Below are positions 42,747 to 51,437 of a stretch of DNA of 64,000 nt, one piece after another. The position numbers were made by a program, and so were the translations under genes. The stretch lies in assembly GCF_001591045.1 (NCBI RefSeq), contig NZ_BCUA01000006.1, positions 1 to 64,000 of the forward strand. Direction: 5' to 3'. The notes under the pieces are model-generated. The model was not told where the DNA came from. It searched no databases and saw nothing but the letters and a program-made list of their open reading frames with translations. The number at the start of each line of letters is the position of its first letter. The stretch's first letter is position 1. This DNA comes from Sphingopyxis granuli NBRC 100800. GTDB lineage: Bacteria > Pseudomonadota > Alphaproteobacteria > Sphingomonadales > Sphingomonadaceae.

Positions 42747-43883
42747 TTATTCGTCCGACGCTTGTTGTGCGGCGAGCGTGGTATGGATGAAAGTCGCGCG
42801 TTTGCGAATGTCATCAGCGATCTCAATGGTTTCGCTGTCGTTGTCCGCGTTGGTGATCTCGGCCACAGCTTGATGCAATGATGCCTGTGCATCGACCAAG
42901 GCTTTGCTGAAACGATCGCTTCCTTCGACAGTCAACGATAGCGCCGCCGCAAGATCATGCCGTTCGAGCATAACCTTTCGGGCGACGGCATGACCCAAAA
43001 CGCGCTTAAGCAATGAGAGGTCAGGATTCTGCGTCTTAATGACAGGCTCGACGCGTTCTGCCTTGCTGCCGTATAGCCACAAGAGCAGCGTCCGCAAATT
43101 CTCATGAAAGTCGGGGCGTATTGGATTCCGCTCTGGATTTGCGGAGCGATCCGCGCGCCCGAGGCCAACAAAATCTCGAAACTCTGTATAGGTCAACGCA
43201 GTGTAAAGATGGGAGAAACTAAAGTTTCTTTTTACTCGGTCTTCCACCCTAAAAAGTTCAAGCTGTTGGGCTTGTTGCAGCACGTAAACTGCGCTTACGA
43301 TGCGATAAAGCGTGTCGTGCTTATCACCCATTCGCGCCGCGATTTCATTGAGACTAAGCCCCGCATCGCCTTTCGCTACCTCGTCGTCCAGCCAGCGTGC
43401 AGCATAGAGCGCCTTAGCGTAGGCATCCCATCCTTGCGGTCCATTGATGTGCTTAAAACCGATCAGGTTGCGCGCTTCATCTTCGTGAAGCACTTTGAAA
43501 GCGGTAACCTCTTGAAGAGTTGCGCGGACCTCAGGTGAAATCTCAGGAATTGTAACGCCAGCTTCGGCAGCTAACCCCGGATCGAGCAAGCTCTTGAGGG
43601 CAGCTAAACGCCGATTACCTTCCAGCACGACCAGTTCGTCGTCACGAGGGATGACGATCAGGGGTTCGATGTCGATGTAGCCACTCGCCGCGATCGATTG
43701 GATCAGTTCGCCTAGATCGGCAGTTCGATCAAGGTAGGCAATAATCGCGCCATCGGTCGCGTTGTTGGGCTGCTTGTCAGGCGTAAAGCGAGGGTTCGAG
43801 ACGTCGAAGGCCAGCTTCGCAGGTGGAACTTTGTCCCGCTGACCTGCTGAAAAATATTGATCCCACCAAGCCATTCGGCGCAT
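42747..43883 (-). CDS. ParB/sulfiredoxin-fold N-terminal domain protein
   Basis: A 378-residue protein. Residues 1-90 are a ParB/Srx domain with the key motif 'VVLEGNRRLAALKSLLDP', preceded by 'IDIEPLIVIPRDDELV'. Next comes an HTH-like 'LSLNEIAARMGDKHDTLYRI' region and a helical C-terminus. The ParB-N fold can bind or hydrolyse CTP/ATP or act as a nuclease. Its setting (unknown gene plus methylase, low GC) points to defence or modification more than to partition. The start could also be ATG 43871. Confidence 0.75.
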   Translation of the reverse strand: MRRMAWWDQYFSAGQRDKVPPAKLAFDVSNPRFTPDKQPNNATDGAIIAYLDRTADLGELIQSIAASGYIDIEPLIVIPRDDELVVLEGNRRLAALKSLLDPGLAAEAGVTIPEISPEVRATLQEVTAFKVLHEDEARNLIGFKHINGPQGWDAYAKALYAARWLDDEVAKGDAGLSLNEIAARMGDKHDTLYRIVSAVYVLQQAQQLELFRVEDRVKRNFSFSHLYTALTYTEFRDFVGLGRADRSANPERNPIRPDFHENLRTLLLWLYGSKAERVEPVIKTQNPDLSLLKRVLGHAVARKVMLERHDLAAALSLTVEGSDRFSKALVDAQASLHQAVAEITNADNDSETIEIADDIRKRATFIHTTLAAQQASDE

Positions 43884-44000
43884 CGCTCCGTTCTGAATTG
43901 CTCACGAAACAGTGTAAGCCCACGCGCGGGCCGTTTCATAACTCTATTGAATGTTCACGCCTAGCGTTCGCTGGATGGGCTGTCCATTGCCAACAGCACG

Positions 44001-46025
44001 TCACGAAATGCTCGGCCCGCTGCGCTGCCGCCCGAACGTCCAGCTTATGCCGCCATCGCGCATGATGCCTGACACGCTCTTGCCGATATGCCGCTCCATC
44101 ACCGGACGCCACGGAATCAGAACAAAATCGCGCGACCGCTCGACCAGGGCTTGCCGCCCGCTCGTCATATCGACGGCGCGGACCAACCCGCCCTGTATCG
44201 ACTCCCGCGGCCTCGCTTCGGCGAAGGGCTTGCCAATTTCATCCGATAGCTGGCTCGCGACGCGCAGCAGCTCGCGCCGCAGCAGGGCCGCGAGCATGTT
44301 GCGGCGATAGATGGTTCGCCCCTCCTGTGCCTCGGCCAGCCCCTCGGCAACCAGCCATTGCCGTCGCATCGCTTGCGCGGCGCGAACCTCGCTTCCGAAA
44401 CCGGCATCGCGAAGCGGCGCCGGACTATCGGCGACCAACTCCCGGTCGAGCCACGTCGCGGCCTCGGCCCCCGGCAGCTTGTCGAGCGGCACGGCCGACA
44501 GCGTTTCGACGGTGACAGGCCGGTCGCGAAGCTGGCGCGCCTCGAACGCTTCCACCTTGTCGAGATGGTCGGGAGTGATGACCCAGCTTCCGTCGGGTTC
44601 GCGCTCGACGTTTCGCATGACGCGCCGCATGGCTTCCAGACGCCGGACGTGGCTTTCCGCAAACCGTTCGCTGGCGGTCGGGTCGTGCCGCAAATGCGCG
44701 TCGATCGTGTAGCGCCCACCATTCGCGGTCGCGACCTCGGCAATCGTGCGATCGACGGGACGAACGCCGCTGCTGCTACGTGGTGCGATCTCGACAATCG
44801 CGTCTTTGGGGATCGGGCTGACCGCTTCGCCCTTGCCGATCTCGGCATAATGGGTGCGCCCGTCGATCGCCTCGACGATGACATAATGGCGATCGGCATA
44901 TTCGTCCGACAGCCCGCGTTCGACGACACGGCCGATAAGCGGGCGGGCATCGGATGCGGTCGGGTCATAAATGACCTGATCGACTATCGCGGGCGCGTTT
45001 CCGCGCGCCGCATATGCGCGCTGCATGGTGCGGATAATGTCGTCGCGCTCGCCCATGCGGCGCAGCGTGTCGGCAAGATCGGGGGCGAGCTGCCAATGCG
45101 CCGCGCCGTGCCGCGTCGCCAGCCCGAGACGTTCGAGCTTCTTGAGCCGACCCATGCGAATAGCCTGATCGAACGCGCCGCGCGCGTTGGAACTGACAAG
45201 AATATCCTTGTCGGCCTCTCGCAGCATCGCGCGGTCTATGCTGGTCAACCGCTCCTGTTCCACCTCGGCGCGAAGGCGCTGCTCGATCGCATGATCGGTG
45301 CGCGGGCCAAGGTCGAGGTCGACCAGCTCTGAGGCACGCTCGCGCAGGCCGTGGCTGATATAGTCGCGCGCGATAATCAAATCCTTGCCGCGCTCGTCCT
45401 TGCCGCGCACGATGATATGGGTGTGCGGGTGGCCGGTGTTATAGTGATCGACCGCCACCCAATCGAGTTTGGTCCCCAAATCCTCTTCGACCCGCTGCAT
45501 CAGCCGCCGGGTCAGCGGCTTGAGGTCGTCATATTCCATGCCGTCCTCGGCGCTGACGATGAAGCGGAATTGATGGCGATCGCCCTTCGCCGGTTCGAGC
45601 CAGGCATTACGGTCCACCGCGTCACCGTCGGCGCTATAGAGTTGCCCGCGTCCGCCCTCGCGGGTCGTGCCGTCGCGCTCGACGTAGCGCAGATGCGCTT
45701 TGGCAACGTCGAATCCGTTGCCGCCGAGTTTGACGGTGCGAACCTTGACGATCACGCGCCGCTGGCGAAAGGCGGCGAAGCGGTCGCGCGATGACAGGAC
45801 GAGACCGACGCCAGCGCCGCGCCCGATGCGGCTGCCGGTAAAAGCCGACTGCCGCGCGCGACCGGGAGCGCCGCCGCGCGCGAGATTGGTTGCAGCAATC
45901 ACGCGCGAGAGGAACTTGCGCGGGCGCGGCTTCCGGCCCTTGTCGCCAAGGCGGCCGAGCCGCGGTTCAAAATCGTCGTTGGTGGATATGATCGGCGCCT
46001 TCGGTGGGAGAGAAAGCCCGATCAT
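44001..46025 (-). CDS. Relaxase with HUH motif and DUF3363-type C-terminus
   Basis: A 674-residue conjugative relaxase. The metal-binding triad is in 'YNTGHPHTHIIVRGKD' (HxHxH), after 'FVSAEDGMEYDDLKPL'-type sequence, with 'ARDYISHGLRERASELV' beyond it. The C-terminal half ('WLDRELVADSPAPLRDAGFG', 'FVLIPWRPVMERHIGKSVSG') matches the DUF3363 part found in this relaxase family. It nicks oriT and pilots the strand. The basic first 75 residues are loosely structured. ATG 46025 is one possible start; the catalytic domain begins near residue 90. Confidence 0.88.
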   Translation of the reverse strand: MIGLSLPPKAPIISTNDDFEPRLGRLGDKGRKPRPRKFLSRVIAATNLARGGAPGRARQSAFTGSRIGRGAGVGLVLSSRDRFAAFRQRRVIVKVRTVKLGGNGFDVAKAHLRYVERDGTTREGGRGQLYSADGDAVDRNAWLEPAKGDRHQFRFIVSAEDGMEYDDLKPLTRRLMQRVEEDLGTKLDWVAVDHYNTGHPHTHIIVRGKDERGKDLIIARDYISHGLRERASELVDLDLGPRTDHAIEQRLRAEVEQERLTSIDRAMLREADKDILVSSNARGAFDQAIRMGRLKKLERLGLATRHGAAHWQLAPDLADTLRRMGERDDIIRTMQRAYAARGNAPAIVDQVIYDPTASDARPLIGRVVERGLSDEYADRHYVIVEAIDGRTHYAEIGKGEAVSPIPKDAIVEIAPRSSSGVRPVDRTIAEVATANGGRYTIDAHLRHDPTASERFAESHVRRLEAMRRVMRNVEREPDGSWVITPDHLDKVEAFEARQLRDRPVTVETLSAVPLDKLPGAEAATWLDRELVADSPAPLRDAGFGSEVRAAQAMRRQWLVAEGLAEAQEGRTIYRRNMLAALLRRELLRVASQLSDEIGKPFAEARPRESIQGGLVRAVDMTSGRQALVERSRDFVLIPWRPVMERHIGKSVSGIMRDGGISWTFGRQRSGPSIS

Positions 46026-46341
46026 GCGCGCGGCCCGGAGACATGAAAATCGGTGCCGCCGAATGTGGCGGAAAACCGCCGATTTTCGGCGCACCGGCAC
46101 TGTCGCCAGCATGGCGGCACTGTTTTCCTCTCCCTAAAAACGATGTGCAGACAACAGCTTAGGCATCATCCGCATAAGCGGACGGTGCCGTAGCTTTATA
46201 TCTTGCCTTCCGCGCCTTTCCTCACCGCCGGCCCCTTCGCATCACTCCTGGCCCATTCTCACGCCTCCCCGCGCGCAAAAAAGGGGAGCGACGCCACGCG
46301 GACGCCGCTCCCCAAACCTTCCTCGCCGATCGCGCGCCGGC
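46026..46341. other. Region upstream of the relaxase gene, with terminator
   Basis: No coding frame of note. It contains the terminator at 46277-46313. Being next to the relaxase start it is a reasonable place for oriT, but no nick-site motif is recognised. Confidence 0.4.
46277..46313 (-). terminator. Rho-independent terminator (minus strand)
   Basis: Arms GGGGAGCG (46283-46290) and CGCTCCCC (46306-46313), with a run of six A at 46277-46282, which is a T-run on the minus strand. It ends transcription of the ardC-parB-DUF736 unit before the relaxase gene. Confidence 0.75.
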
Positions 46342-46503
46342 CTATTGCCAGCCCGCCTTCTCGGCTTCTCTCTGCACTCGATTGTGTCGCTTCCAGCGTC
46401 TCTCGGCGGCGCGCAATTCGGCCTCGATCTGACGCCGTTCGGCCGCGTCGTCGCACCAGGAAAGTTCGGCGCGCAGTTCCTCGATTTGCTGTTCAATCGA
46501 CAT
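46342..46503 (-). CDS. Small helical protein (53 aa)
   Basis: A 53-residue charged helix, 'MSIEQQIEELRAELSWCDDA' and 'ERRQIEAELRAAERRWKRHN', with a GGAGG site before the ATG. It is predicted to be a coiled coil. It is the last gene before a terminator in the ICE maintenance unit. No known family. Confidence 0.6.
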   Translation of the reverse strand: MSIEQQIEELRAELSWCDDAAERRQIEAELRAAERRWKRHNRVQREAEKAGWQ

Positions 46504-46826
46504 CTTCTTGCCTCCATCTTGCGAAAGATGAGGTCTCGCCCGGCGGCGGGCGGGCCGGGTCCAGGACCGCGAAGCGGCCGCGCCAGCGGGCGACGGGGGT
46601 GCCGATTTTGTCGTCGGCGAAGCGCCGCGCAGCGGCGTGAAGACGGCGGCAAAATTGGGGGCACCGGCGATCCTTGACGCGGCCCGTTCGCCGCCGGATG
46701 CTGGTCCTTGCTGAGCGGATTTCTTCCTCTCGTCCGCACAGCCACGCTCGCTTTACACGCCTCATTGCCCGCCTATTTGCGCATGGAAAACCCCGCGCTG
46801 ATGGACAGCGCGGGGTGAAATTCGGC
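46504..46826. other. No gene recognised
   Basis: GC-rich sequence between the 53-residue gene and the DUF736 gene. Frames on both strands lack motifs and good starts. Confidence 0.45.
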
Positions 46827-47147
46827 TCAGTCGCCGGGGTTCCAGATGATCGCATAGGCGTCATCATCATCCTGCCCGGCAGCGCGTCCGAGATTGGCGT
46901 AGAGTGTGCGCGGACCGAGTTCGGGCGCCGACATCGCGAGGCGGATATATTCGCGCTGCGACACCTCGCCGGTGCGGATCCAGCCGCCACCCAGTTCTAC
47001 GCCGTTCGACACCACGCGATAGTCGGGCTGCTCGCCGCTCTTGCCGCGATTGGGGACGATGGCGACCTCGGCATTGACCGATAGCGTCCTGATCGCGCCC
47101 CTGAACGACCCGTCGGGCTGGCGCTGCACATAACCGATTGCTGACAT
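46827..47147 (-). CDS. DUF736-type protein
   Basis: A 106-residue protein with the DUF736 pattern: 'MSAIGYVQRQPDGSFRGAIR', 'VVSNGVELGGGWIRTGEVSQ' and 'YIRLAMSAPELGPRTLYANL'. These proteins are common on proteobacterial plasmids and ICEs; function unknown. GAAGGAGATG lies before the ATG. Confidence 0.85.
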   Translation of the reverse strand: MSAIGYVQRQPDGSFRGAIRTLSVNAEVAIVPNRGKSGEQPDYRVVSNGVELGGGWIRTGEVSQREYIRLAMSAPELGPRTLYANLGRAAGQDDDDAYAIIWNPGD

Positions 47148-47510
47148 TGTTCATCTCCTTCGATCTCGCCGAGCACCGTGCCGGGCGATGGGCAGACCGG
47201 AGGGACGGTTTCAGCGGCTCACGCGAACCGGAGGCCGAAGCGCCAGCGAAGGACCGGAAGCGCGCTGCTGATTTGGATGCGAAGCGGCCGCGAGGAGCGC
47301 CGCGATAGCGGCGCGGGGAAATCAGCAGCGCGCGATGGTTTTGCGGGAGGCGCGGCCGTCCCAGGTCGATGCCCAGTCCCGGCACGGGCCGCCGGACGAA
47401 GATAGCGGAATGATTGTCAGCAAAGGCGTTTGCGGCCTCTGCCGAGGGAATGGAAGGATGCAAATAGACAAGAGAAAATGGGCGGCGACATCGCCGCCGC
47501 CCGCGAGGAT
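47148..47510. other. Intergenic region with long inverted repeat
   Basis: No gene. Perfect 15-base arms GCGCGCTGCTGATTT (47260-47274) and AAATCAGCAGCGCGC (47319-47333), 44 bases apart, enclose further GC-rich self-complementary sequence. Confidence 0.5.
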
Positions 47511-49295
47511 TCAGGCCGCTTCGCGCTGGGGCTGTTGCGGCCCGCCAGTGTCTGCGACATCGCGCACGGGCGCATGATCGGCGCGCGCTGCCGCGACCAG
47601 CGCGGCGGCTTTCACCGTGCCGACACCGCCACGTTCACTATAGGCGGCGGGCGGAAAGGCCATCCATTTCGGGACCCAGTTTTCGCATTTTTCGCGTCCG
47701 CTCGTGCCGTTCAGATGATCGCGGATAATGCGTTTCAGAACCTTACCCGGTTCCTTGGCATTGGCCTTCGCAACGATTTCGCCTGCGACCTCGGCGACAA
47801 GGCGGGTGAGTATGTCCCTGTCGCGAAGACATTCGAAAAAGGCGTCGTCGGCTTGCCAGACGGCGGCCATGTCGATGCCGATTTCCTGTCCGACGGCCTC
47901 GACGACGGCGCTGCCGCTTTCGAGCGTTTCGCCGATCACGATGGTCATGACGTCCATCACCGCGCGGTCGGGCAGTTCGAGAAGGCGCAGGAAAAGACCG
48001 ACCAGCCCATGCGGATCGCCACTGCCGCCGGTAACGGTCGGTTCCTCGGCATCGAAGCCGATCAGCGCCAGAACCGCGCGGCGGCGCTCGTCGAACAGCG
48101 CCTCCGCAGCGCCGCTTTCGACGCTCTCGCGCACCGCATCGTTGCGGCAGCTCTGCGGCTCGGCGCGCACGCGCCAGAGATAGGAGCCGACAATCGCATG
48201 GGCGACCATGAGCCTCAAGGCGACCTTGGGGTGACCGATCAGCGCCGCGCGCACGGCGGCGTGACGATGAAGGTCGATATAGGTCTGGCACGTGCTGCTG
48301 ATCTCGGCGCGGGCTGGCTTGGTTTCCTTGTCGATCGCCTCGCCGCGTTCGAGCCGCCGCGCCTCTTTCGTCGTCACATAGCCTTCGTGGAAGGCGACGT
48401 CGCCATTGCTACGCACCTCGATATAGATGCGCCCGCCCTTGCGCTTCGGGGCCTGTGCGAAGTCGTAGCGGTGGAAATAGTCACCGCGTGGGACGATCAC
48501 GACATCGCTCCACCCATCGGCGAGATAGGCCTGCTTGCGTTCAAGGATCGCCTGTTCCTGCGCGCGCCAGAACATGTCGGCGTCGGCAAAATAGCGCTCG
48601 TCACCGAACAGGTCGGCGATGATCGCGAGGCCGCTCGCCTCGATGTCGAACAGCGCATGATCGACGTTGATCGATGCGCCGCCGAACAGCCATTCCTTCA
48701 ATTGATGGCCGGTCGGGCAATAGCTGTTCGGGTCGTCATGAAGCGCAAGCCAAGATTTCTGCTGCGCCTTGCTTGCGAGGGTCAGATGGCGGACGGTCGC
48801 GGCATTGATTTCCTCCTTGCGGTAGAGGGTGCGGATGCGCGGCAAGAGATTGCCGAGCGCGAGGATGCGTTTCACACCCGCTTCGGGAATGCCGAAGGTC
48901 GCCGAAATATCGGTGACATCGCGGCCCTCGCGAACCAGCCGCGCGAAGGTTTCCCAGCGCGTCACCTCGTCGGGCGCGAGCCGCGCGATATTCTCGATCA
49001 GTGAGGCTTCGATGGCGGCGACATCATCGCCTTCGCCGAGAATGGCACAGGGCAGCGGTTCGCCGGGGAGGTCGCCGCGTTCCTCGGCGACCTGCCGCGC
49101 GGCGGTGAAACGCCGCGCGCCCGCGACGATTTCATAGGAGCCGGGAGAACAATTGGGCCGCACGATCAGCGGCACGAGAATGCCGCGCGCACGGATCGTC
49201 GGCAGGATGTCGGAGACGTCGGGCGGCTTCTTCGCATAGCGCATGTTGGCCTTGCTGATCGCCAGCTTGTCGGGGGCGATAAAGTCGAGTTTCAT
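47511..49295 (-). CDS. ParB/RepB/Spo0J-family protein
   Basis: A 594-residue ParB-like protein. The ParB N-terminal domain is 'GILVPLIVRPNCSPGSYEIV' with 'AGARRFTAARQVAEERGDLP' (the GxRRxxA motif). The HTH part is 'RDVTDISATFGIPEAGVKRI'. A long C-terminal region of 400 residues is of the kind seen in plasmid ParB nuclease-like proteins. Probably it helps maintain or regulate the ICE. The start is ATG 49295 with AAGGTGAG before it. Confidence 0.88.
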   Translation of the reverse strand: MKLDFIAPDKLAISKANMRYAKKPPDVSDILPTIRARGILVPLIVRPNCSPGSYEIVAGARRFTAARQVAEERGDLPGEPLPCAILGEGDDVAAIEASLIENIARLAPDEVTRWETFARLVREGRDVTDISATFGIPEAGVKRILALGNLLPRIRTLYRKEEINAATVRHLTLASKAQQKSWLALHDDPNSYCPTGHQLKEWLFGGASINVDHALFDIEASGLAIIADLFGDERYFADADMFWRAQEQAILERKQAYLADGWSDVVIVPRGDYFHRYDFAQAPKRKGGRIYIEVRSNGDVAFHEGYVTTKEARRLERGEAIDKETKPARAEISSTCQTYIDLHRHAAVRAALIGHPKVALRLMVAHAIVGSYLWRVRAEPQSCRNDAVRESVESGAAEALFDERRRAVLALIGFDAEEPTVTGGSGDPHGLVGLFLRLLELPDRAVMDVMTIVIGETLESGSAVVEAVGQEIGIDMAAVWQADDAFFECLRDRDILTRLVAEVAGEIVAKANAKEPGKVLKRIIRDHLNGTSGREKCENWVPKWMAFPPAAYSERGGVGTVKAAALVAAARADHAPVRDVADTGGPQQPQREAA

Positions 49296-49384
49296 GATGC
49301 TCACCTTTCGATGGAAGGTGCCGGCCCGCCGCGACAATGGGAGGATGGCGGACCGGCAGGATATGCGGCGAAACGCGCCGCGCG

Positions 49385-49807
49385 TTATCCGCCGGATGGC
49401 GGAATCCCGTCGTCATTCGCCACGCTGGACGCGCGGCGAAGCCATGTTTCAGCGATGATGATCGACCCGGCGCGGCGCGACCATGCGGCCCATGTCGAAA
49501 GACTATGGACGCTCGCAAATCCGACATCGCGCTCGATACCGAGGCCGAAGGGCAAGCGGACGCCCGCCAGTTCGGACAGGCTGAAGCTTCCAAGTTCGGG
49601 AAAGCCGAAGCCCAAATCGGCAAGGCCGAACAAGGTGTCGCCATCGGCATGAAGTTCGGTCGCGAGCCATGTCGCCGCACCGACCGGATTGAAGAATTTG
49701 ACCAGCGGAACCGGATCGGGTTCTGCCGTGCCGAATTGGAGGGCGTCATGATTCGCGGCGGCGTTGGCGCGCAGCGCGGCGTGAAGATCGGAGGTCAGGA
49801 GCATCAT
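49385..49807 (-). CDS. DUF2958-type protein
   Basis: A 140-residue protein: 'LHAALRANAAANHDALQFGT', 'PLVKFFNPVGAATWLATELH', 'DTLFGLADLGFGFPELGSFS' and 'RLPFGLGIERDVGF'. This is the DUF2958 pattern common on conjugative elements; function unknown. Its ATG overlaps the ardC stop. The last 30 residues look like an added tail. Confidence 0.8.
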   Translation of the reverse strand: MMLLTSDLHAALRANAAANHDALQFGTAEPDPVPLVKFFNPVGAATWLATELHADGDTLFGLADLGFGFPELGSFSLSELAGVRLPFGLGIERDVGFASVHSLSTWAAWSRRAGSIIIAETWLRRASSVANDDGIPPSGG

Positions 49808-50784
49808 GCCGCGACCTCCCGCGGTTCGTCGATCCCGTCCGTTTCCGCATGGCGTGCGAGCAGCCAGTCGGCGGCCTTGCTCGCCGCGCTCGCGGCGCGG
49901 AAGATCGCGCGATTGTCTTCGCGCAAAACCTGAAGCCATGACGCCAGATAATCAGCGTGACGAACGGTCGGCTCGATGCCGAGGGTGGCGCAAAGAAAGG
50001 CGCTGCCGAGTTCGGCTACCAGCTCCTCGCGAGCATAATCCTTGGTGCCGAACGGGTTGAGGATTTTGCGCGCGAGCCGGGACTCGTGCCCGGTCGCGTG
50101 GGTCAGTTCGTGGAGCGCGGTGCGGTAATAATCGACCGGCTCGAAGAAGGCGGGCTGCGGCGGAAGCTGCACATAGTCGCGCGTGGGCACATAGAAGGCT
50201 TCATCGCCGCCAATGCGGACGGCGACCCCCGATGCCGCGATGATGGCTTCGGCAAGCGGCAGAATGTCGCAATCGCGGCACGGCTCCAAAAGTGCGGCTG
50301 GGTCTCCGACGAGGTCGGGCGGCAAGCCATCGCATTGCGCGACGTTGAAGACGGTGAAGCGTTTGAGGAAGGGAATGGCGCGCGCATCCTCGCCGGCTTC
50401 GCGCGCGCGATCTTTCTCGGCTTCGGGGGTGAAGCGGTCGGCATAGACGATGCTGGTTCCGCGCTCGCCCTTGCGGACATGCCCGCCCGCCGTCAGTGCT
50501 TGGCGGAAGGTGAGCCAGCCCTGTGTCGACCAGCCCTGATCGATCACCGCGCCCCACAGAATGAGGATATTGACGCCCGAATAGCTGCGTCTGGTGAGCG
50601 CATTGTGCGGAAGGCCAAGCGCCGCCGCGCCGCTGCTGCGCCACGGTTGGACCCAAGGAAAGCGGCCCTCTTCGAGCTCGGCGACGATGCGGCCGGTGAC
50701 TTCGTCATAGAGGCTGGCGCGATCTTCGCTGGGCTTGGTCGTGCCAACCTCGCGGCGCGCACGGCGGTTGCTGGTCTGGCGCAT
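49804..50784 (-). CDS. ardC: ArdC-type antirestriction protein
   Basis: A 326-residue protein. The N-terminal single-stranded-DNA-binding part is 'RFPWVQPWRSSGAAALGLPH' and 'RRSYSGVNILILWGAVIDQG'; the C-terminal zincin-like metallopeptidase part has 'YYRTALHELTHATGHESRL' (HExxH-type HELTH) and 'REELVAELGSAFLCATLGIE'. ArdC proteins protect incoming conjugative DNA from host restriction. ATG 50784 has GGGAGG 6 bases upstream; a longer reading to 50904 has no such site. Confidence 0.9.
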   Translation of the reverse strand: MRQTSNRRARREVGTTKPSEDRASLYDEVTGRIVAELEEGRFPWVQPWRSSGAAALGLPHNALTRRSYSGVNILILWGAVIDQGWSTQGWLTFRQALTAGGHVRKGERGTSIVYADRFTPEAEKDRAREAGEDARAIPFLKRFTVFNVAQCDGLPPDLVGDPAALLEPCRDCDILPLAEAIIAASGVAVRIGGDEAFYVPTRDYVQLPPQPAFFEPVDYYRTALHELTHATGHESRLARKILNPFGTKDYAREELVAELGSAFLCATLGIEPTVRHADYLASWLQVLREDNRAIFRAASAASKAADWLLARHAETDGIDEPREVAA

Positions 50785-51437
50785 GGCTATCCTCCCATCG
50801 CCGCCCCCAACCCTGCGCGGGCCTCCCCCGGAGTGGGGGTGAGCGGCGAAATGCGACCTGCCGGGCGCGGCCAGGAGGCGCGTTCGCACCTGCAAAGGCC
50901 GCAACGCATGTGGAGGAGCCGAGCCCGAAGGGCCGGCTTGCGGACGCGCCGGGCCGCGCCCAAGAGGGAGCGCCGCTCACCGCCACGACGGCGGGACGGC
51001 CGAAGGCAAACGCCGCCGCGCGGGTCACCCGCGCGGCGTCACCAGGCCGGAACCTATGGTTCCGGCGCAGCGGCAGCGATCATAGCCCGGACGGGGCGGG
51101 ACGCATGAGCGGCCCGCCTTCGCTTGGTGCTCCCGCCAAGGGAGCCCTAGCGAAGCTGAGCGCGGTCACGCCGTCAGGCGCGAGCCGCCCGATTGCTGAT
51201 CGTTACCGAAGAGCGACAGCCCGGCCCGCTTAGGTTCATCTGAAACGAAACAAAGCTGGCTTACTTCAGCCTATCGATCTCGCGTTGAAAAACTCAAAAT
51301 GATGTTCGCATTGACGCGACGACCTATTTTCTGCTCGACCAACATCGTGATGGCGAATGTCCTGCCTACCGCTTAACCGACTTATCCTGCGGATATTTAT
51401 CATCGATCGACCATCCGATCGACGTAGCCGCATTCAT
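50785..51437. other. Intergenic region between ardC and the Dpd operon
   Basis: No gene recognised. It includes two adjacent perfect hairpins (51014-51066), described separately. Composition changes from GC-rich to more AT-rich near 51240, which may be the border of the Dpd segment. Confidence 0.5.
51014..51066. repeat. Pair of perfect inverted repeats
   Basis: First: arms CGCCGCGCGGGT and ACCCGCGCGGCG (51014-51025, 51027-51038) with one base between. Second: GCCGGAACC and GGTTCCGGC (51046-51054, 51058-51066) with three bases between. They could act as transcription barriers, regulator sites or an origin-type structure. Confidence 0.5.

Noticed and set aside
42747-49295. The two ParB-domain genes as a normal parAB partition locus
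   Set aside because: No ParA ATPase gene lies near either one, and the first is tied to a methylase cassette.
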